33,240 nt of DNA from Methylobacterium sp. J-067 (GTDB lineage Bacteria; Pseudomonadota; Alphaproteobacteria; Rhizobiales; Beijerinckiaceae), in assembly GCF_022829465.1 (NCBI RefSeq), contig NZ_JAKSXZ010000013.1, positions 1 to 33,240 on the forward strand, given 5' to 3'. Shown piece by piece: positions 1 through 8,900 of the stretch. The notes under the pieces are model-generated. The model ran no database searches and was not told where the DNA came from. It saw nothing but the letters and a program-made list of their open reading frames with translations. The translations under genes and the position numbers were made by a program. The stretch's first letter is position 1. Every line of letters starts with the position of its first letter.

Positions 1-309
1 GCCGATGACGTTGGTGCGCACGAAGGCGCCGGGATCGGTGATCGAGCGGTCGACATGGCTCTCGGCGGCCAGATGCATCACCGCCTGCGGCTGGAAGTCC
101 GCGAAGGCGGCCCGCACCGCGTCGCGGTCGCAGATGTCGGCCTCCACGAGCCGGTGGCGCCCGCTGCTCTCCAGGGGCTTCAGGGAGATCGGGTTGGCGG
201 CATAGGTCAGGGCGTCGAGGGTGACGACCTCGTGCCCGAGATCCTGCACGAGATGCAGGACGAGGGCGGACCCGATGAAGCCGCAGCCGCCGGTGACGAG
301 GATCCGCAT
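1..309 (-). CDS. rfbB: dTDP-glucose 4,6-dehydratase, N-terminal part (cut by window edge)
   Basis: This enzyme converts dTDP-glucose to dTDP-4-keto-6-deoxyglucose, the second step of dTDP-L-rhamnose synthesis for surface polysaccharide; it acts in the cytosol. The protein reads leftward from an ATG at 307-309. Its first residues, MRILVTGGCGFIGSAL, contain the Rossmann dinucleotide motif TGGxGFIGS of extended short-chain dehydrogenases. Further in, the family stretch MHLAAESHVDRSI is followed by FVRTNVIG. About 103 codons are visible, so the YxxxK catalytic pair lies outside the window. The next gene upstream on the same strand is rfbC, 70 bases away, so the two are probably one operon that continues to the left, usually with rfbD and rfbA. 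The assignment is firm; only the remainder is unseen. Confidence 0.93.
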   Translation of the reverse strand, partial: MRILVTGGCGFIGSALVLHLVQDLGHEVVTLDALTYAANPISLKPLESSGRHRLVEADICDRDAVRAAFADFQPQAVMHLAAESHVDRSITDPGAFVRTNVIG

Positions 310-379
310 CGAATATTCCCCCTCGGATCGAAGCCGCGCCGGACCCGATCCACGCTGTATGGCAAAACGGCGCCGACCG

Positions 380-931
380 TCAGAAGAGCTTGCCGGCCTC
401 GCCGAGGGTGGGGGCCTTCCGGTCCTTGTCCGAGAGCACCGCCTCGGCCTCGCCGACCGGCCAGTCGATCCCGATCTCGGGATCGTTCCACCGGATGCCC
501 CGGTCATGGGCCGGGCTATAGTAGGAATCCACCTTGTAGGCGACCATCACGTCCGGCGTGAGGGTGCAAAACCCATGCGCGAAGCCGTGCGGGATGTACA
601 ATTGCTCCCCGCCCTCGGCGTCCAGGCGCACCGCGACGTACTGCCGGTAGGTCGGCGAATCCGGCCGGATGTCGACGGCGACGTCGAGGATCGCCCCCGA
701 CAGCACGCGGACCAGTTTGACCTGGGGCTGGGGCGGGATCTGGAAATGCAGCCCGCGCACCGTGCCTTTTGGCGCGGAGAAGGACTGGTTGTCCTGCACG
801 AACGAGACCGCGATGCCGGCGCGCTCCAGGGCATCCGCCCGGAACGTCTCCGAGAACCAGCCGCGCGCGTCGCCGAACCGCTTCGGGACGATGCGCTTCA
901 CCGCCGGAATATGCGTGTCGATCACGTCCAT
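380..931 (-). CDS. rfbC: dTDP-4-dehydrorhamnose 3,5-epimerase
   Basis: This enzyme epimerises dTDP-4-keto-6-deoxyglucose at C3 and C5, the third step of dTDP-L-rhamnose synthesis. The 183-residue length is normal for RmlC. The start MDVIDTHIPAVKRI matches the usual family start. RGLHFQ carries the catalytic base His62, PHGFAHGF is the cupin barrel signature, and YKVDSYYSP contains the family tyrosine region. The reading frame stays open far upstream, but codons before 931 belong to a different frame context (queE lies there in another frame), and the ATG at 929-931 fits the family N-terminus; its ribosome site is weak (GAGG). It lies between queE (86 bases upstream) and rfbB (70 bases downstream), all leftward, which suggests co-transcription with rfbB at least. 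Confidence 0.94.
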   Translation of the reverse strand: MDVIDTHIPAVKRIVPKRFGDARGWFSETFRADALERAGIAVSFVQDNQSFSAPKGTVRGLHFQIPPQPQVKLVRVLSGAILDVAVDIRPDSPTYRQYVAVRLDAEGGEQLYIPHGFAHGFCTLTPDVMVAYKVDSYYSPAHDRGIRWNDPEIGIDWPVGEAEAVLSDKDRKAPTLGEAGKLF

Positions 932-1017
932 AAGGAGCCTCGGCAAGGGAGATGTCGTCCCGGGCGGGCGATGCCGCCCGTTGTCCGCCCGTGTCAAGCC
1001 GCGGGCGAAGACGGGTG

Positions 1018-1650
1018 TCAGGGGATCCCGATCATCTTGTGGGTTTGAAGGGAGAGGCGCCAGCGCGCGTCGGCCCGGCAATAGGCGATGGCCGCTTGCG
1101 TGTTCGCGGCGGCGTCCGGCCCGTCCATCGGCTGCAGGAACCGGTGCCGGAACGGCAGATCCGCGAAGGTTTCCGGCCGGGCATCGGCCTGGGGAAAGAC
1201 CAGCTTCAATTCGTCGCCCCCGGCCTGGGCGAGGGCGTTCCCGCCCTTGGGGCTGACGCAGATCCAGTCGATCCCCGCCGGGGCGGGCAGGGTGCCGTTG
1301 GTCTCGATGGCAATCTCGAACCCTTGGCCGTGGACCGCCGCGATCAGGGCGGCATCGAGCTGGAGCAGGGGCTCGCCGCCCGTGAACACCACGTAGCGGT
1401 TGTGCGGCCCGCCCTCCCACGTCGCGGCAATGGCGGCGGCGAGCGCCGTCGCATCGGGGAAGCGGCCACCGCCCTCCCCGTCCATGCCGACGAAATCCGT
1501 GTCGCAGAAGCGGCAGGCGGCGGCGGCGCGGTCCTCTTCGCGCCCCGACCAGAGATTGCATCCACTGAACCGGCAGAAGACCGAGGCGCGCCCGGCCTGG
1601 GCGCCCTCCCCCTGCAGGGTGTGGAAGATTTCCTTGACCGCGTAAGACAC
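1018..1650 (-). CDS. queE: 7-carboxy-7-deazaguanine synthase (radical SAM)
   Basis: QueE turns 6-carboxytetrahydropterin into 7-carboxy-7-deazaguanine, the ring-contraction step of preQ0/queuosine synthesis, using a [4Fe-4S] cluster and S-adenosylmethionine. The 210-residue product starts MSYAVKEIFHTLQGEGAQAG, the standard QueE opening. Cluster cysteines are Cys31, Cys46 and Cys49 in a CX14CX2C arrangement, the enlarged version known from one QueE branch, instead of CX3CX2C. FTGGEPLLQ is the SAM-binding GGE motif. The start is GTG at 1648-1650, preceded by GAGGA at suitable spacing; the open frame continues upstream but the extra residues are unlike the family. No other queuosine gene is visible beside it, though gluQ in this window acts on the queuosine-containing tRNA-Asp. 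Identification is secure. Confidence 0.94.
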   Translation of the reverse strand: MSYAVKEIFHTLQGEGAQAGRASVFCRFSGCNLWSGREEDRAAAACRFCDTDFVGMDGEGGGRFPDATALAAAIAATWEGGPHNRYVVFTGGEPLLQLDAALIAAVHGQGFEIAIETNGTLPAPAGIDWICVSPKGGNALAQAGGDELKLVFPQADARPETFADLPFRHRFLQPMDGPDAAANTQAAIAYCRADARWRLSLQTHKMIGIP

Positions 1651-1881
1651 CCTTTGTCCTCGAACCCTGCTGACTGCCGAATGTTTGACAGGCACCGATC
1701 CGGCGCCAGATCCGTGTTGCGCCACGGCGACGGGCGCGCGCAACCCCGCACCCCGCGCGGCAGCGTTTCCTTCAGCCCCCGCCCGCTTCGACCTTCCCCG
1801 GTTCACACAGGGGAGTCCGCCGCCATCGTATCGCCATGGAGCGTGCGTTGAAGGCATGTTCGACGCGCGTTTTCCTCCGGT

Positions 1882-1904
1882 GTGAGCGGCCAAGGCCGGC
1901 TCAC
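1882..1904 (+). other. short hairpin in the leader of the carboxypeptidase gene
   Basis: GTGAGC at 1882 pairs with GCTCAC ending at 1904, and the inner GGCC/GGCC can extend it. It sits 16 bases before the ATG and just before the probable ribosome site (AGACAGG, 1909-1915), so it could influence translation. This is only a sequence-level observation. Confidence 0.35.
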
Positions 1905-1919
1905 GACGAGACAGGTCCG

Positions 1920-3398
1920 ATGCTCAATCACACAATTGGCCGTCTCCTGGCCCGCGCCGCCGGCGCCGCCGCCCTTTTCGCGGGTCTCGGTGGGGCGGCG
2001 AGTGCCGTGACGGTGCCGATCCTTCTGGCGGATGTCGATTCCGGCCGGGTGATCTACTCGCAGGCGCCGACCGATCCCTGGTATCCCGCCTCGATCACCA
2101 AGCTGATGACGACCTACGTGGCCCTCGATCTCGTCCGCCAGGGGCGGGCCTCGATGGACACGCTGATCACCATCTCGCCGAACGCGGCGGCCGAGCCGCC
2201 CTCGAAGATGGGCTTCAAGCCGGGCACGCAGCTGACCCTCGGCAACGCCCTCAAGATCATCATGGTGAAGTCGGCCAACGACGTGGCCTACGCCATCGGC
2301 GAGAGCCTCGGCGGCACGGTCGACGGCTTCGCCTCGATGATGAACGACACCGCCCACCGGATCGGGATGCAGGACAGCCGCTGGACCAATCCGAACGGCC
2401 TGCCCGATCCGCGCCAATGGACCTCGGCCCGCGACATGGCGGTGCTGGCCCGCGCCCTGATCCGCGACTTCCCCGACGACCACGACCTGTTCTCGATCTC
2501 GGCGATCCAGTTCGGCGGGGCGGTGATCCCGAACCATAACGGCCTGCTCGGCCGCTATCCCGGCACGGACGGGATGAAGACCGGCTTCATCTGCTCCGGC
2601 GGCTTCAACGTGGTGGCCACCGCGACGCGGGGCGGACGGCGCATCGTCGCCATCGTCATGGGCCAGCCGAGCGCCCGCGAGCGCGACGTGAAGACCGCCG
2701 ACCTGTTCGATTACGGCTTCGCCCGCGACGGCAGCGGTGGGCCGGGGCTCGACGCCCTGCCGGCTTCGGGGGTCGGCGCCCCGCCGGACATGCGCCCCTA
2801 TGTCTGCGGCGGCAAGAAGGTGCCGGCGATCGACGAAGGCCCCGGCGCGGTGACGGCCTCCCCCGGCGCCACCACCGCCGCCCAGCTCGTCGGCGGTTCG
2901 GCGGCCTCCTCGCCGTCCCTGGCGCTGGCGGCCTTCTCCAGCCCCGCCATGCGCGCCCGCACCCTGCCGCCGCGCGCACCCCTGCAGCCCGTCGCCGTCT
3001 GGATCGGCCGCGATCCGGCCGAGGGCCAGCAGATCCTCGCCCAGCAGGCCGCCGAGGCCCAGGCCGCCGCCGCGAATGTCCGCGCCGCGCGGCTCGAAGC
3101 CGTCAAGGCCAAGCGCGAGGCGGCGCTCGCCAAGCGTCAGGCTGTGAAGGAGGCCGCCGCCCAGGCCCGCGCCGCGAAGGCCGCCAGCAAGACGGCGGCC
3201 GGGGCGTCGCTGCCGCATGCGGCGAGCGCCTACACCGCCTCGGAGACGGCGGGGATGCCGGAAGCCAAGCCCGGCAAGGGTCTGGTGAAGGCGAAGGGCG
3301 CCGCCAAGCCGGCCGCTCATAAGTCTGTCGCGGCCAAGCCCGCCGCCAAGCCGGCCGGCAAGCCCGCCAAGAAGGCTTCCGCTAAAGACGACAGGTAG
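1920..3398 (+). CDS. D-alanyl-D-alanine carboxypeptidase (PBP5/6 family, S11) with long Ala/Lys C-terminal tail
   Basis: This periplasmic penicillin-binding enzyme trims the terminal D-Ala from peptidoglycan pentapeptides. A signal peptide (about residues 1-29, ending GGAASA) precedes the S11 catalytic domain. The three hallmark motifs are all present: SITK (nucleophile Ser58, Lys61), SAN (118-120) and KTG (220-222). After about residue 290 the usual DacA stalk and membrane-anchoring helix are absent. Instead there is a low-complexity segment, with Ala/Lys/Arg helical repeats from about 370 to 430 and a KPAAKPAGKPAKK-type end resembling histone H1. Total length is 492, against about 390 for typical DacA. 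The chosen ATG is preceded by AGACAGG and begins a good signal peptide; the frame extends upstream to 1836 without one. It is divergent from queE and 18 bases before the CobW-type gene. Confidence 0.9.
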   Translation: MLNHTIGRLLARAAGAAALFAGLGGAASAVTVPILLADVDSGRVIYSQAPTDPWYPASITKLMTTYVALDLVRQGRASMDTLITISPNAAAEPPSKMGFKPGTQLTLGNALKIIMVKSANDVAYAIGESLGGTVDGFASMMNDTAHRIGMQDSRWTNPNGLPDPRQWTSARDMAVLARALIRDFPDDHDLFSISAIQFGGAVIPNHNGLLGRYPGTDGMKTGFICSGGFNVVATATRGGRRIVAIVMGQPSARERDVKTADLFDYGFARDGSGGPGLDALPASGVGAPPDMRPYVCGGKKVPAIDEGPGAVTASPGATTAAQLVGGSAASSPSLALAAFSSPAMRARTLPPRAPLQPVAVWIGRDPAEGQQILAQQAAEAQAAAANVRAARLEAVKAKREAALAKRQAVKEAAAQARAAKAASKTAAGASLPHAASAYTASETAGMPEAKPGKGLVKAKGAAKPAAHKSVAAKPAAKPAGKPAKKASAKDDR

Positions 3399-3416
3399 GC
3401 TAACAGCCTCCTCGTC

Positions 3417-4511
3417 ATGTCGCTTCCCGTCCCGCCGCCGCCCGATCCCCGGCGCCCCGAGCCGATCCCGCTCACGGTGCTCACGGGCTTCCTCGGGGCG
3501 GGGAAGACGACCCTGCTGAACCGCTGGCTCGGCGATCCCTCGCTCGCCGACACCGTGGTGATCGTCAACGAGTTCGGGGAGATCGGACTCGACCACCTGC
3601 TCATCGAGACGGTGGACGAGGACATGGTGCTCCTCGGCGCGGGCTGCTTGTGCTGCACCGTGCGCGGCGACCTGATCGCCACCCTGGAAGACCTTCTGCG
3701 TCAGCGCGACAACGGCCGCATCACGCCGTTCCGCCGGGTGGTGATCGAGACGACCGGCCTCGCCGACCCCGCCCCGATCCTGCACGCGCTGATCTACCAT
3801 CCGTACTTGGTGATGCGGTACCGGCTCCAGGCGGTGGTGACGGTGGTGGATGCCGTCCACGGCGCGGCGACCCTCGACGCCCATCCCGAGGCCATGCGGC
3901 AGGCGGCGGTGGCCGACCGGCTGGTCCTCACCAAGGAAGACCTCGCCCCCGATACGGCGGAGCTGCGCGCCCGGCTCGCCGCGCTCAACCCGGCTGCGCC
4001 GGTCCTGCCGGCCGACACGCCCCCCGACGACCTGCTCGGCGGCCTGTTCGGACTCGACGGCAAGGGTGAGGACGTGAAGGCGTGGCTCGGCGCCGCGGCC
4101 CTCGACGAGGAGCTGGAAGCCGGCCTCGACGTGAACCGGCACGACGCCGCGATCCGCGCGATCTGCCTGACGAGCGAGAAGCCGATACCGCGCCCGGCCT
4201 TCGAGATGTTCCTCGACCTGCTGCGCTCGGGCCACGGGCCGAAGATCCTGCGGATGAAGGGCCTCGTCGCCCTGGCCGACGATCCCGAGCGGCCCCTTGT
4301 CGTGCATGGGGTGCAGCACGTGGTCCACGCCCCCGTGACCCTGCCCGCCTGGCCCGATCCCGACCGGACCTCGCGCCTCGTCCTGATCCTCGCCGATCTC
4401 GACCCGGCCTTCGTCCAGCGCCTGTGGGACGCCTTCCTCGGGCGGCCCCGCCTTGATGCCCCCGACGCCGCCGCCCTGACCGACAACCCCCTCGCCATCC
4501 CCGGCTTCTGA
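3417..4511 (+). CDS. CobW/COG0523-family GTP-binding metallochaperone-like protein
   Basis: This is a G3E-family P-loop GTPase of 364 residues. The Walker A motif is GFLGAGKTT (24-32), the family signature CLCC is at 77-80 followed by TVRGDL, the NEFGEIGLDH stretch holds the switch region, and LTKED is the guanine-specificity motif equivalent. The C-terminal CobW_C domain has a His-containing strand (HGVQHVVHAP). COG0523 proteins insert or traffic metals (zinc, cobalt or others); the metal and client cannot be told from sequence. It begins 18 bases after the carboxypeptidase stop, so co-transcription is likely. No cobalamin gene lies nearby, which argues against calling it CobW itself. No Zur-like operator was recognised upstream. 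Confidence 0.9.
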   Translation: MSLPVPPPPDPRRPEPIPLTVLTGFLGAGKTTLLNRWLGDPSLADTVVIVNEFGEIGLDHLLIETVDEDMVLLGAGCLCCTVRGDLIATLEDLLRQRDNGRITPFRRVVIETTGLADPAPILHALIYHPYLVMRYRLQAVVTVVDAVHGAATLDAHPEAMRQAAVADRLVLTKEDLAPDTAELRARLAALNPAAPVLPADTPPDDLLGGLFGLDGKGEDVKAWLGAAALDEELEAGLDVNRHDAAIRAICLTSEKPIPRPAFEMFLDLLRSGHGPKILRMKGLVALADDPERPLVVHGVQHVVHAPVTLPAWPDPDRTSRLVLILADLDPAFVQRLWDAFLGRPRLDAPDAAALTDNPLAIPGF

Positions 4512-4607
4512 GCGCGGCACCATCCTTGAACCGCGCGGGGCAAGAGGCGCCGCGCAGGCGCCGGCTCGTCCCGAACCGGGACGGAACGCTTCGGGGCGGG
4601 ACAGACG

Positions 4608-4844
4608 ATGGCGCGACGTTTCACCGTGATCCAGGGCGGCCTCGGCGAGCTGGCCCCCCGCGCCAAGCCCGGCCGAGCGCGGCTGGAAGCGGTCGGCGCG
4701 GTCCTGCGGCGCCGTCTCGCCGCCCTGCGGGACGCGACCTCGCCGGAGCGTCCCACGGCGAACGCGCCCACCCGCCGGCCGATTCCGGATGGCGCCTTCC
4801 TCGGCGTGCGCCCCGAGGGCTGGAGCCCCGACGTCGCAGCCTGA
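4608..4844 (+). CDS. hypothetical protein, 78 residues
   Basis: I do not recognise this family. The short basic product begins MARRFTVIQGGLGELAPRAK, has an Arg-rich helix-like middle (AVLRRRLAALRD) and ends in a Pro/Gly-containing tail (FLGVRPEGWSPDVAA). It has no signal peptide or membrane segment. The frame fits neatly in the 366-base gap between the CobW-type gene and nth, on the same strand, with a purine-rich GGGGCGGGAC before the ATG. The high GC content makes chance open frames common, so its reality rests on position and strand; conservation in relatives would settle it. Confidence 0.5.
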   Translation: MARRFTVIQGGLGELAPRAKPGRARLEAVGAVLRRRLAALRDATSPERPTANAPTRRPIPDGAFLGVRPEGWSPDVAA

Positions 4845-4877
4845 GCGGCCCGCGCCGGGGCGCCCTACCTCCGCCCC

Positions 4878-5579
4878 ATGGCAAGCGACATCATTCATGG
4901 CCTGAAGCGGAGCCGCGCCCCGCGATCCCGTGACACGATTCCGGTCGGCGAGGCCGGGCGGGTCGAGGCGGTGATGGCCCGCTTGGCGCAGGCCGATCCC
5001 GACCCGAAGGCCGGTCTCGCGGTCGAGGACCCGTTCCGCCTGCTGGTGAGCGTGCTGCTCTCGGCGCAATCCACCGGCCCGACCGTCGCCCGCGTCTCGG
5101 ACGCGCTGTTCGCGAAGGCCGGCACGCCGGAGGCTCTGCTGGCACTGGGTGAGGACGCGATCCTGACGATCGTCCGCCCGGTCGGCCTCGGCCCGTCGAA
5201 GACGCGGGCGATCCTGAAGCTCTGCGCGGCGCTGGCCAGCGAGTTCGGCGGGCAGGTGCCCCGCACAGCCGCCGAGCTGCAGCGCCTGCCGGGGATCGGC
5301 CGGAAATCGGCCGAGGTCACGGCCAACTTCGCCTTCGGTGAGACAGTGATCGCCGTCGACACCCATGTCTTCCGGGTCTCGAACCGCATCCCCCTGGCGC
5401 CGGGGCGCACCGTCGATGCGGTGGCGGACGGCCTCGCCGCCCTGGTGCCCGACGCCTACAAGGACGGCGCCCACGTCTGGCTGTTCCGGCACGGACGCGA
5501 CACCTGCACGGCGCGCAAGCCCGCCTGCCCGCGCTGCCCCGTCGCCGACCTGTGTACGTGGCCGGAGAAGACGGCCTGA
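4878..5579 (+). CDS. nth: endonuclease III (DNA glycosylase/AP lyase)
   Basis: This base-excision repair enzyme removes oxidised pyrimidines and cuts at the abasic site. It has 233 residues, normal for Nth with a short N-terminal extension. The helix-hairpin-helix LPGIGRKSAEV (137-147) contains catalytic Lys143, and VDTHVFRVSNR supplies catalytic Asp161. The C-terminal [4Fe-4S] loop has Cys210, Cys217, Cys220 and Cys226 in the CX6CX2CX5C pattern. A small departure is LSAQSTGPTV, where many Nth proteins read LSAQATD. The gene ends 6 bases before the ptsH stop on the other strand, so the two genes converge with almost no gap. The 78-codon gene lies 33 bases upstream on the same strand. Confidence 0.95.
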   Translation: MASDIIHGLKRSRAPRSRDTIPVGEAGRVEAVMARLAQADPDPKAGLAVEDPFRLLVSVLLSAQSTGPTVARVSDALFAKAGTPEALLALGEDAILTIVRPVGLGPSKTRAILKLCAALASEFGGQVPRTAAELQRLPGIGRKSAEVTANFAFGETVIAVDTHVFRVSNRIPLAPGRTVDAVADGLAALVPDAYKDGAHVWLFRHGRDTCTARKPACPRCPVADLCTWPEKTA

Positions 5580-5585
5580 GCGGCG

Positions 5586-5903
5586 CTACTCGTCCTCGCC
5601 GAACCGGTTGGCGAGGAGCGCCTCGATGGCGTCGAGGCACGCCTGCGCGTCCTCGCCCACGGCGGTGACGGCGATGCGCGTGCCCATGGCCGCGCCTAGC
5701 GTCAGCAGCCCCATGATCGAGCGCCCGCCCACGGTCTCGCCCGCGCGGGTGACGGTGACGGTGGCATCGTACCGCTCGACCGTCTGCACGAATTTTGCGG
5801 AGGCCCGCGCATGCAGGCCGCGCCGGTTGATGATCGGCAGCTTCCGCAGGAAGCCGCCCTCCGGCACCGGAGGGTTGTCGTCGTTCTCGTAGAGGTCGTC
5901 CAT
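5586..5903 (-). CDS. ptsH: HPr-family phosphocarrier protein
   Basis: HPr/NPr carries phosphate from enzyme I to EIIA-type proteins; in alphaproteobacteria this is generally a regulatory (PTS-Ntr-like) relay rather than a sugar uptake system. The phospho-acceptor motif RRGLHARAS places His31, and the regulatory serine motif GGRSIMGLLTLG places Ser62, the residue HPr kinase modifies in related systems. The 105 residues exceed the usual 85-90 because of an acidic N-terminal extension (MDDLYENDDNPPVPEGG). The usual partners EIIA and hprK are not adjacent: tamB lies upstream on the same strand (89 bases away) and nth converges from the left. Confidence 0.93.
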   Translation of the reverse strand: MDDLYENDDNPPVPEGGFLRKLPIINRRGLHARASAKFVQTVERYDATVTVTRAGETVGGRSIMGLLTLGAAMGTRIAVTAVGEDAQACLDAIEALLANRFGEDE

Positions 5904-5992
5904 CGGTCTCGCTGCGGTCGTCCGGCTGGGGGAAGACTAGACCATGAGCCGGCCAAGTCGATCCCGGCGCCCGCAAATCGCCGGGGGAAGGG

Positions 5993-8900
5993 CTACCATT
6001 CGTATTCCGCGCCGACCCCGAGGCTGGTGCGCCCGTCGCTGCCCGCCTCGCCCTTGAGCTTGATCCGCCGGGTCACGTCGACATCGACGCCCACGGCGGT
6101 GTCGGCGGGCTTGGCGCCGGCCTTCACGCCGATGCTCACCCGGTCGGAGATGTAGCGCGAGGCGCCGAGCGCCGGGCCGCCGCTCGCCCCGGTCGAGACG
6201 TCGAGGCTGTCGAGGCCGAGGCCCTTGCGCGCCTGCTCGAACACGTCGGGCCCGCCCGCGCCGCCGGAGAGCTGGGCCACGGCCTGGGCGAGTTGCAGCG
6301 CCTGGAAGGGCGAGAGCCCGCCCGCCGCCTTCTTGAACAGCAGGCGCGACAGGATCTCGTCCTGCGGCAGGGACGGGTCGGAGGTCAGGGCGAATTGCGG
6401 CGCGTCGGCTGGGCCGGAGACGGCGACACGGGCGGTGACGTCGCCGGCCTTGGTCTGGGCGGAGAAGTCGAGATCGGGGGTCGTCAGGCTTCCGGCGAAG
6501 GTGATGCGCCCCCGGTCGAAATCGAGGCGCTGGCCCACGAGGTCGAACCGGCCCCGGCGCATGGAGAATTCGCCGTTGGCGCGAGGATCGCGCGAGGAGC
6601 CCGTCACCCGCAGCGATCCGCCGAGTTCGGCGTCGATGCCCCGGCCGCGCACGAAGATATGGCTCGGCGCATCGACCGAGACGTCGAGGGTGGCGTCGAA
6701 GGGCGCCGCCGCCTTGCCGCGTCCCCGACCCCGGACGGCCTTCGCCTCGGCGCGCTTGGCGAGGCGGGCGCGCAGTTCCGGCGGGGTGTTGACGTGGCGC
6801 ACGCCGGGCAGCGGCCGGGCCGTGGCGGGCAGCCGGTCGGGCACCGCGACGTCGATGGAGGCGACGTCCACCCGGCCGGTGATCTTCGGCGTGTGGGCGA
6901 GCGGGCCGGAGAGCGACAGGTCGAGCCCGGCGACCGCCGTCATCAGCGAACTCGAGACCAGTTCCGCCCGCTCGGCGGTGAGCCGGAAGGCGCCGGGGAA
7001 GCCGCCGGCCGGGTCAAGGCTGACCTTGCCCGAGGCGGCAACCCGCCCGCCGTTGCGGGTCGAGGCGGTGAGGCGTTCCACAACGAGGCTGTCGCCCCGC
7101 CCGGTCACGCGCCCCTCGATGGCGGTGAAGCGGATGCCGTTCAGAGGATCGCTGAAGCTGCCGCCCGACAGGGTGGCGCTGCCCTCGGCGCGGGGCGCGG
7201 CGAGGGTACCGGTGACGCCGCCGTCGATGGCGATTCTGCCGCCGACGCTCTGGCCTGTGGCGCTCAGCACGGAATTCGCCAGCGCCGCATCGAGATTGCC
7301 CTTGCCGCGCAGGTTGAGCGGGCCGCCGGGCTCGATGGGGAGCGAGCCGGAGAGCGTCAGCGCCATGCCGCGCCCGGCGCTCACGCGCCCGTCGAGGCTG
7401 GCCTGTCCGCCCGAGAGTGTGCCCTTCGCCTCGGCCTCGATGGGCGGCAGGCCGGCGCTGCGGGTCTGCGGCGCGACGAGGCGCGCGACCTTGAGGGCGT
7501 ATCGCCCCTCCGGCCGGCTCGCCGACCCGTGCACGTCCGCCTCGCCGTCGAGGGTGCCCGACAGGGCGAGGTCGGGCGAGGCGATCCGGGCGAGGGAAAG
7601 GGGCAGCGCGCGGATCGCGACCTTCAGGTCGAGGGTCTGCCCGGCCCGGCCGGAGACCTGCACCCGGCCCGAGCCGGCGGCGATGGAGAGCCCATCGATC
7701 ACCGCCCCGCCGTCAGTGAGGGTGATCGTGGCCGGACCCGTCAGGGCGAAGCGGTCGGCGCCGCGCGCGGCCGAGAGCCGGGCGATCTCGATCCGCGTCG
7801 CCTCGGCGGGGATCAGCCGGGCGGCGCCGTCGAGGGCGAAGCCGCGCGCGCGGGCGGTGAGCACCACGTCGCTGGCGCTCGCGGTGCCGGTGGCGGCGAG
7901 GCGCAGGGTGTCGACGATCTGGCCGGCGGCCACGATCCGGTCGGCGTCGAGATGCCCGTCCAGGACCGGCCGGGCGCGGATGTCGGCGCCGCGCAGGTCG
8001 GCGTCGAGCCGCGACAGCGCCGTGTCGCCGTAGCGGAGGTTCGCGCCGGTCGCGCGGATCGCCGCGCCCTGGCGTCCGCCGTCGCGGGTGAGGGTGACGG
8101 TGGCGTCGAGGCGCCCGGCGAGGGGTTCGGGGCTGAGCGGCGAGAGGTCGTCGAGGTTCCCCGCCCGCACGGCGAGGGTGCCGGCGGCGAGCTGCGTCGC
8201 CTCGGCCAGCGCCGCGTTGCCCTCGATCGCCACTGAGCCGAGGGTGAGGGCGAGCCGGTCCAGCACCCAATCGGTCCCGGCCGGCAGCGTGGCACGGGCG
8301 ACATGCGCCCCGCCGGAGAGTGGCTTGCCGCCCACGTCGCCGGAGAGTTTCACGGTGCCGTCCGCCGCGCCGGTCGCGTCGCGCAAAGCCGCCTCGACGG
8401 TGAGGTTGCGGATCGGTCGCCCGTCGGCGCTGGCCGAGGGGGCGGTGAGCGTCGCGGCGAGGTCGGGCTTTTCCAGGGAGCCGGTCAGCCGCGCGTCGAG
8501 GGCGGCGCGGCCGGTGAAGCGCGCATCGAGGTCGGTAAGGCTCTTCAGGTCGACGCGGGCGGCCACATCCGCGGCGGCGGCCGTCGCCTGTCCCTGGAGC
8601 GTGGCCAGCAGGCCCGCGCCTTCGAGGCGCAGATGATCGAAGCCGTAGCCGTCATAGGTCCGCGAGACCCGGCCGGTGAGGGTCGGCCCCCGGCCGAGGA
8701 GGCGGTCGGCCGGGCCGCTGCCGGTGGCGAGGCTGGAGCCGGTGACGGTGAGGTCGGCGGCGAGCGCCTTGCGGGCCGGATCGCCCGAGAGCCGCGCCTT
8801 GGCCTCGACGCTCCCCGCGAGGCCCCGCCCGGCGAGGCCGGAGAAGGCGGCGAGGTCGGGGAGCGAGGCCTGGAGCGTCCCGGCCAGCACGTTCTGGCCG

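Noticed and set aside
4526..4933. 135-codon rightward frame overlapping the 78-codon gene
   Set aside because: It runs into the start of nth in another frame and has an Arg/Pro-only composition.
1803..5492. Leftward open frame of 1229 codons
   Set aside because: It lies opposite three well-identified genes (carboxypeptidase, CobW-type, nth), and its product is Arg/Gly/His/Asp-rich nonsense typical of the antisense frame in GC-rich DNA.
6225..8236. Rightward open frames of 602 and 647 codons opposite tamB
   Set aside because: They are compositional shadows of the repetitive tamB sequence.
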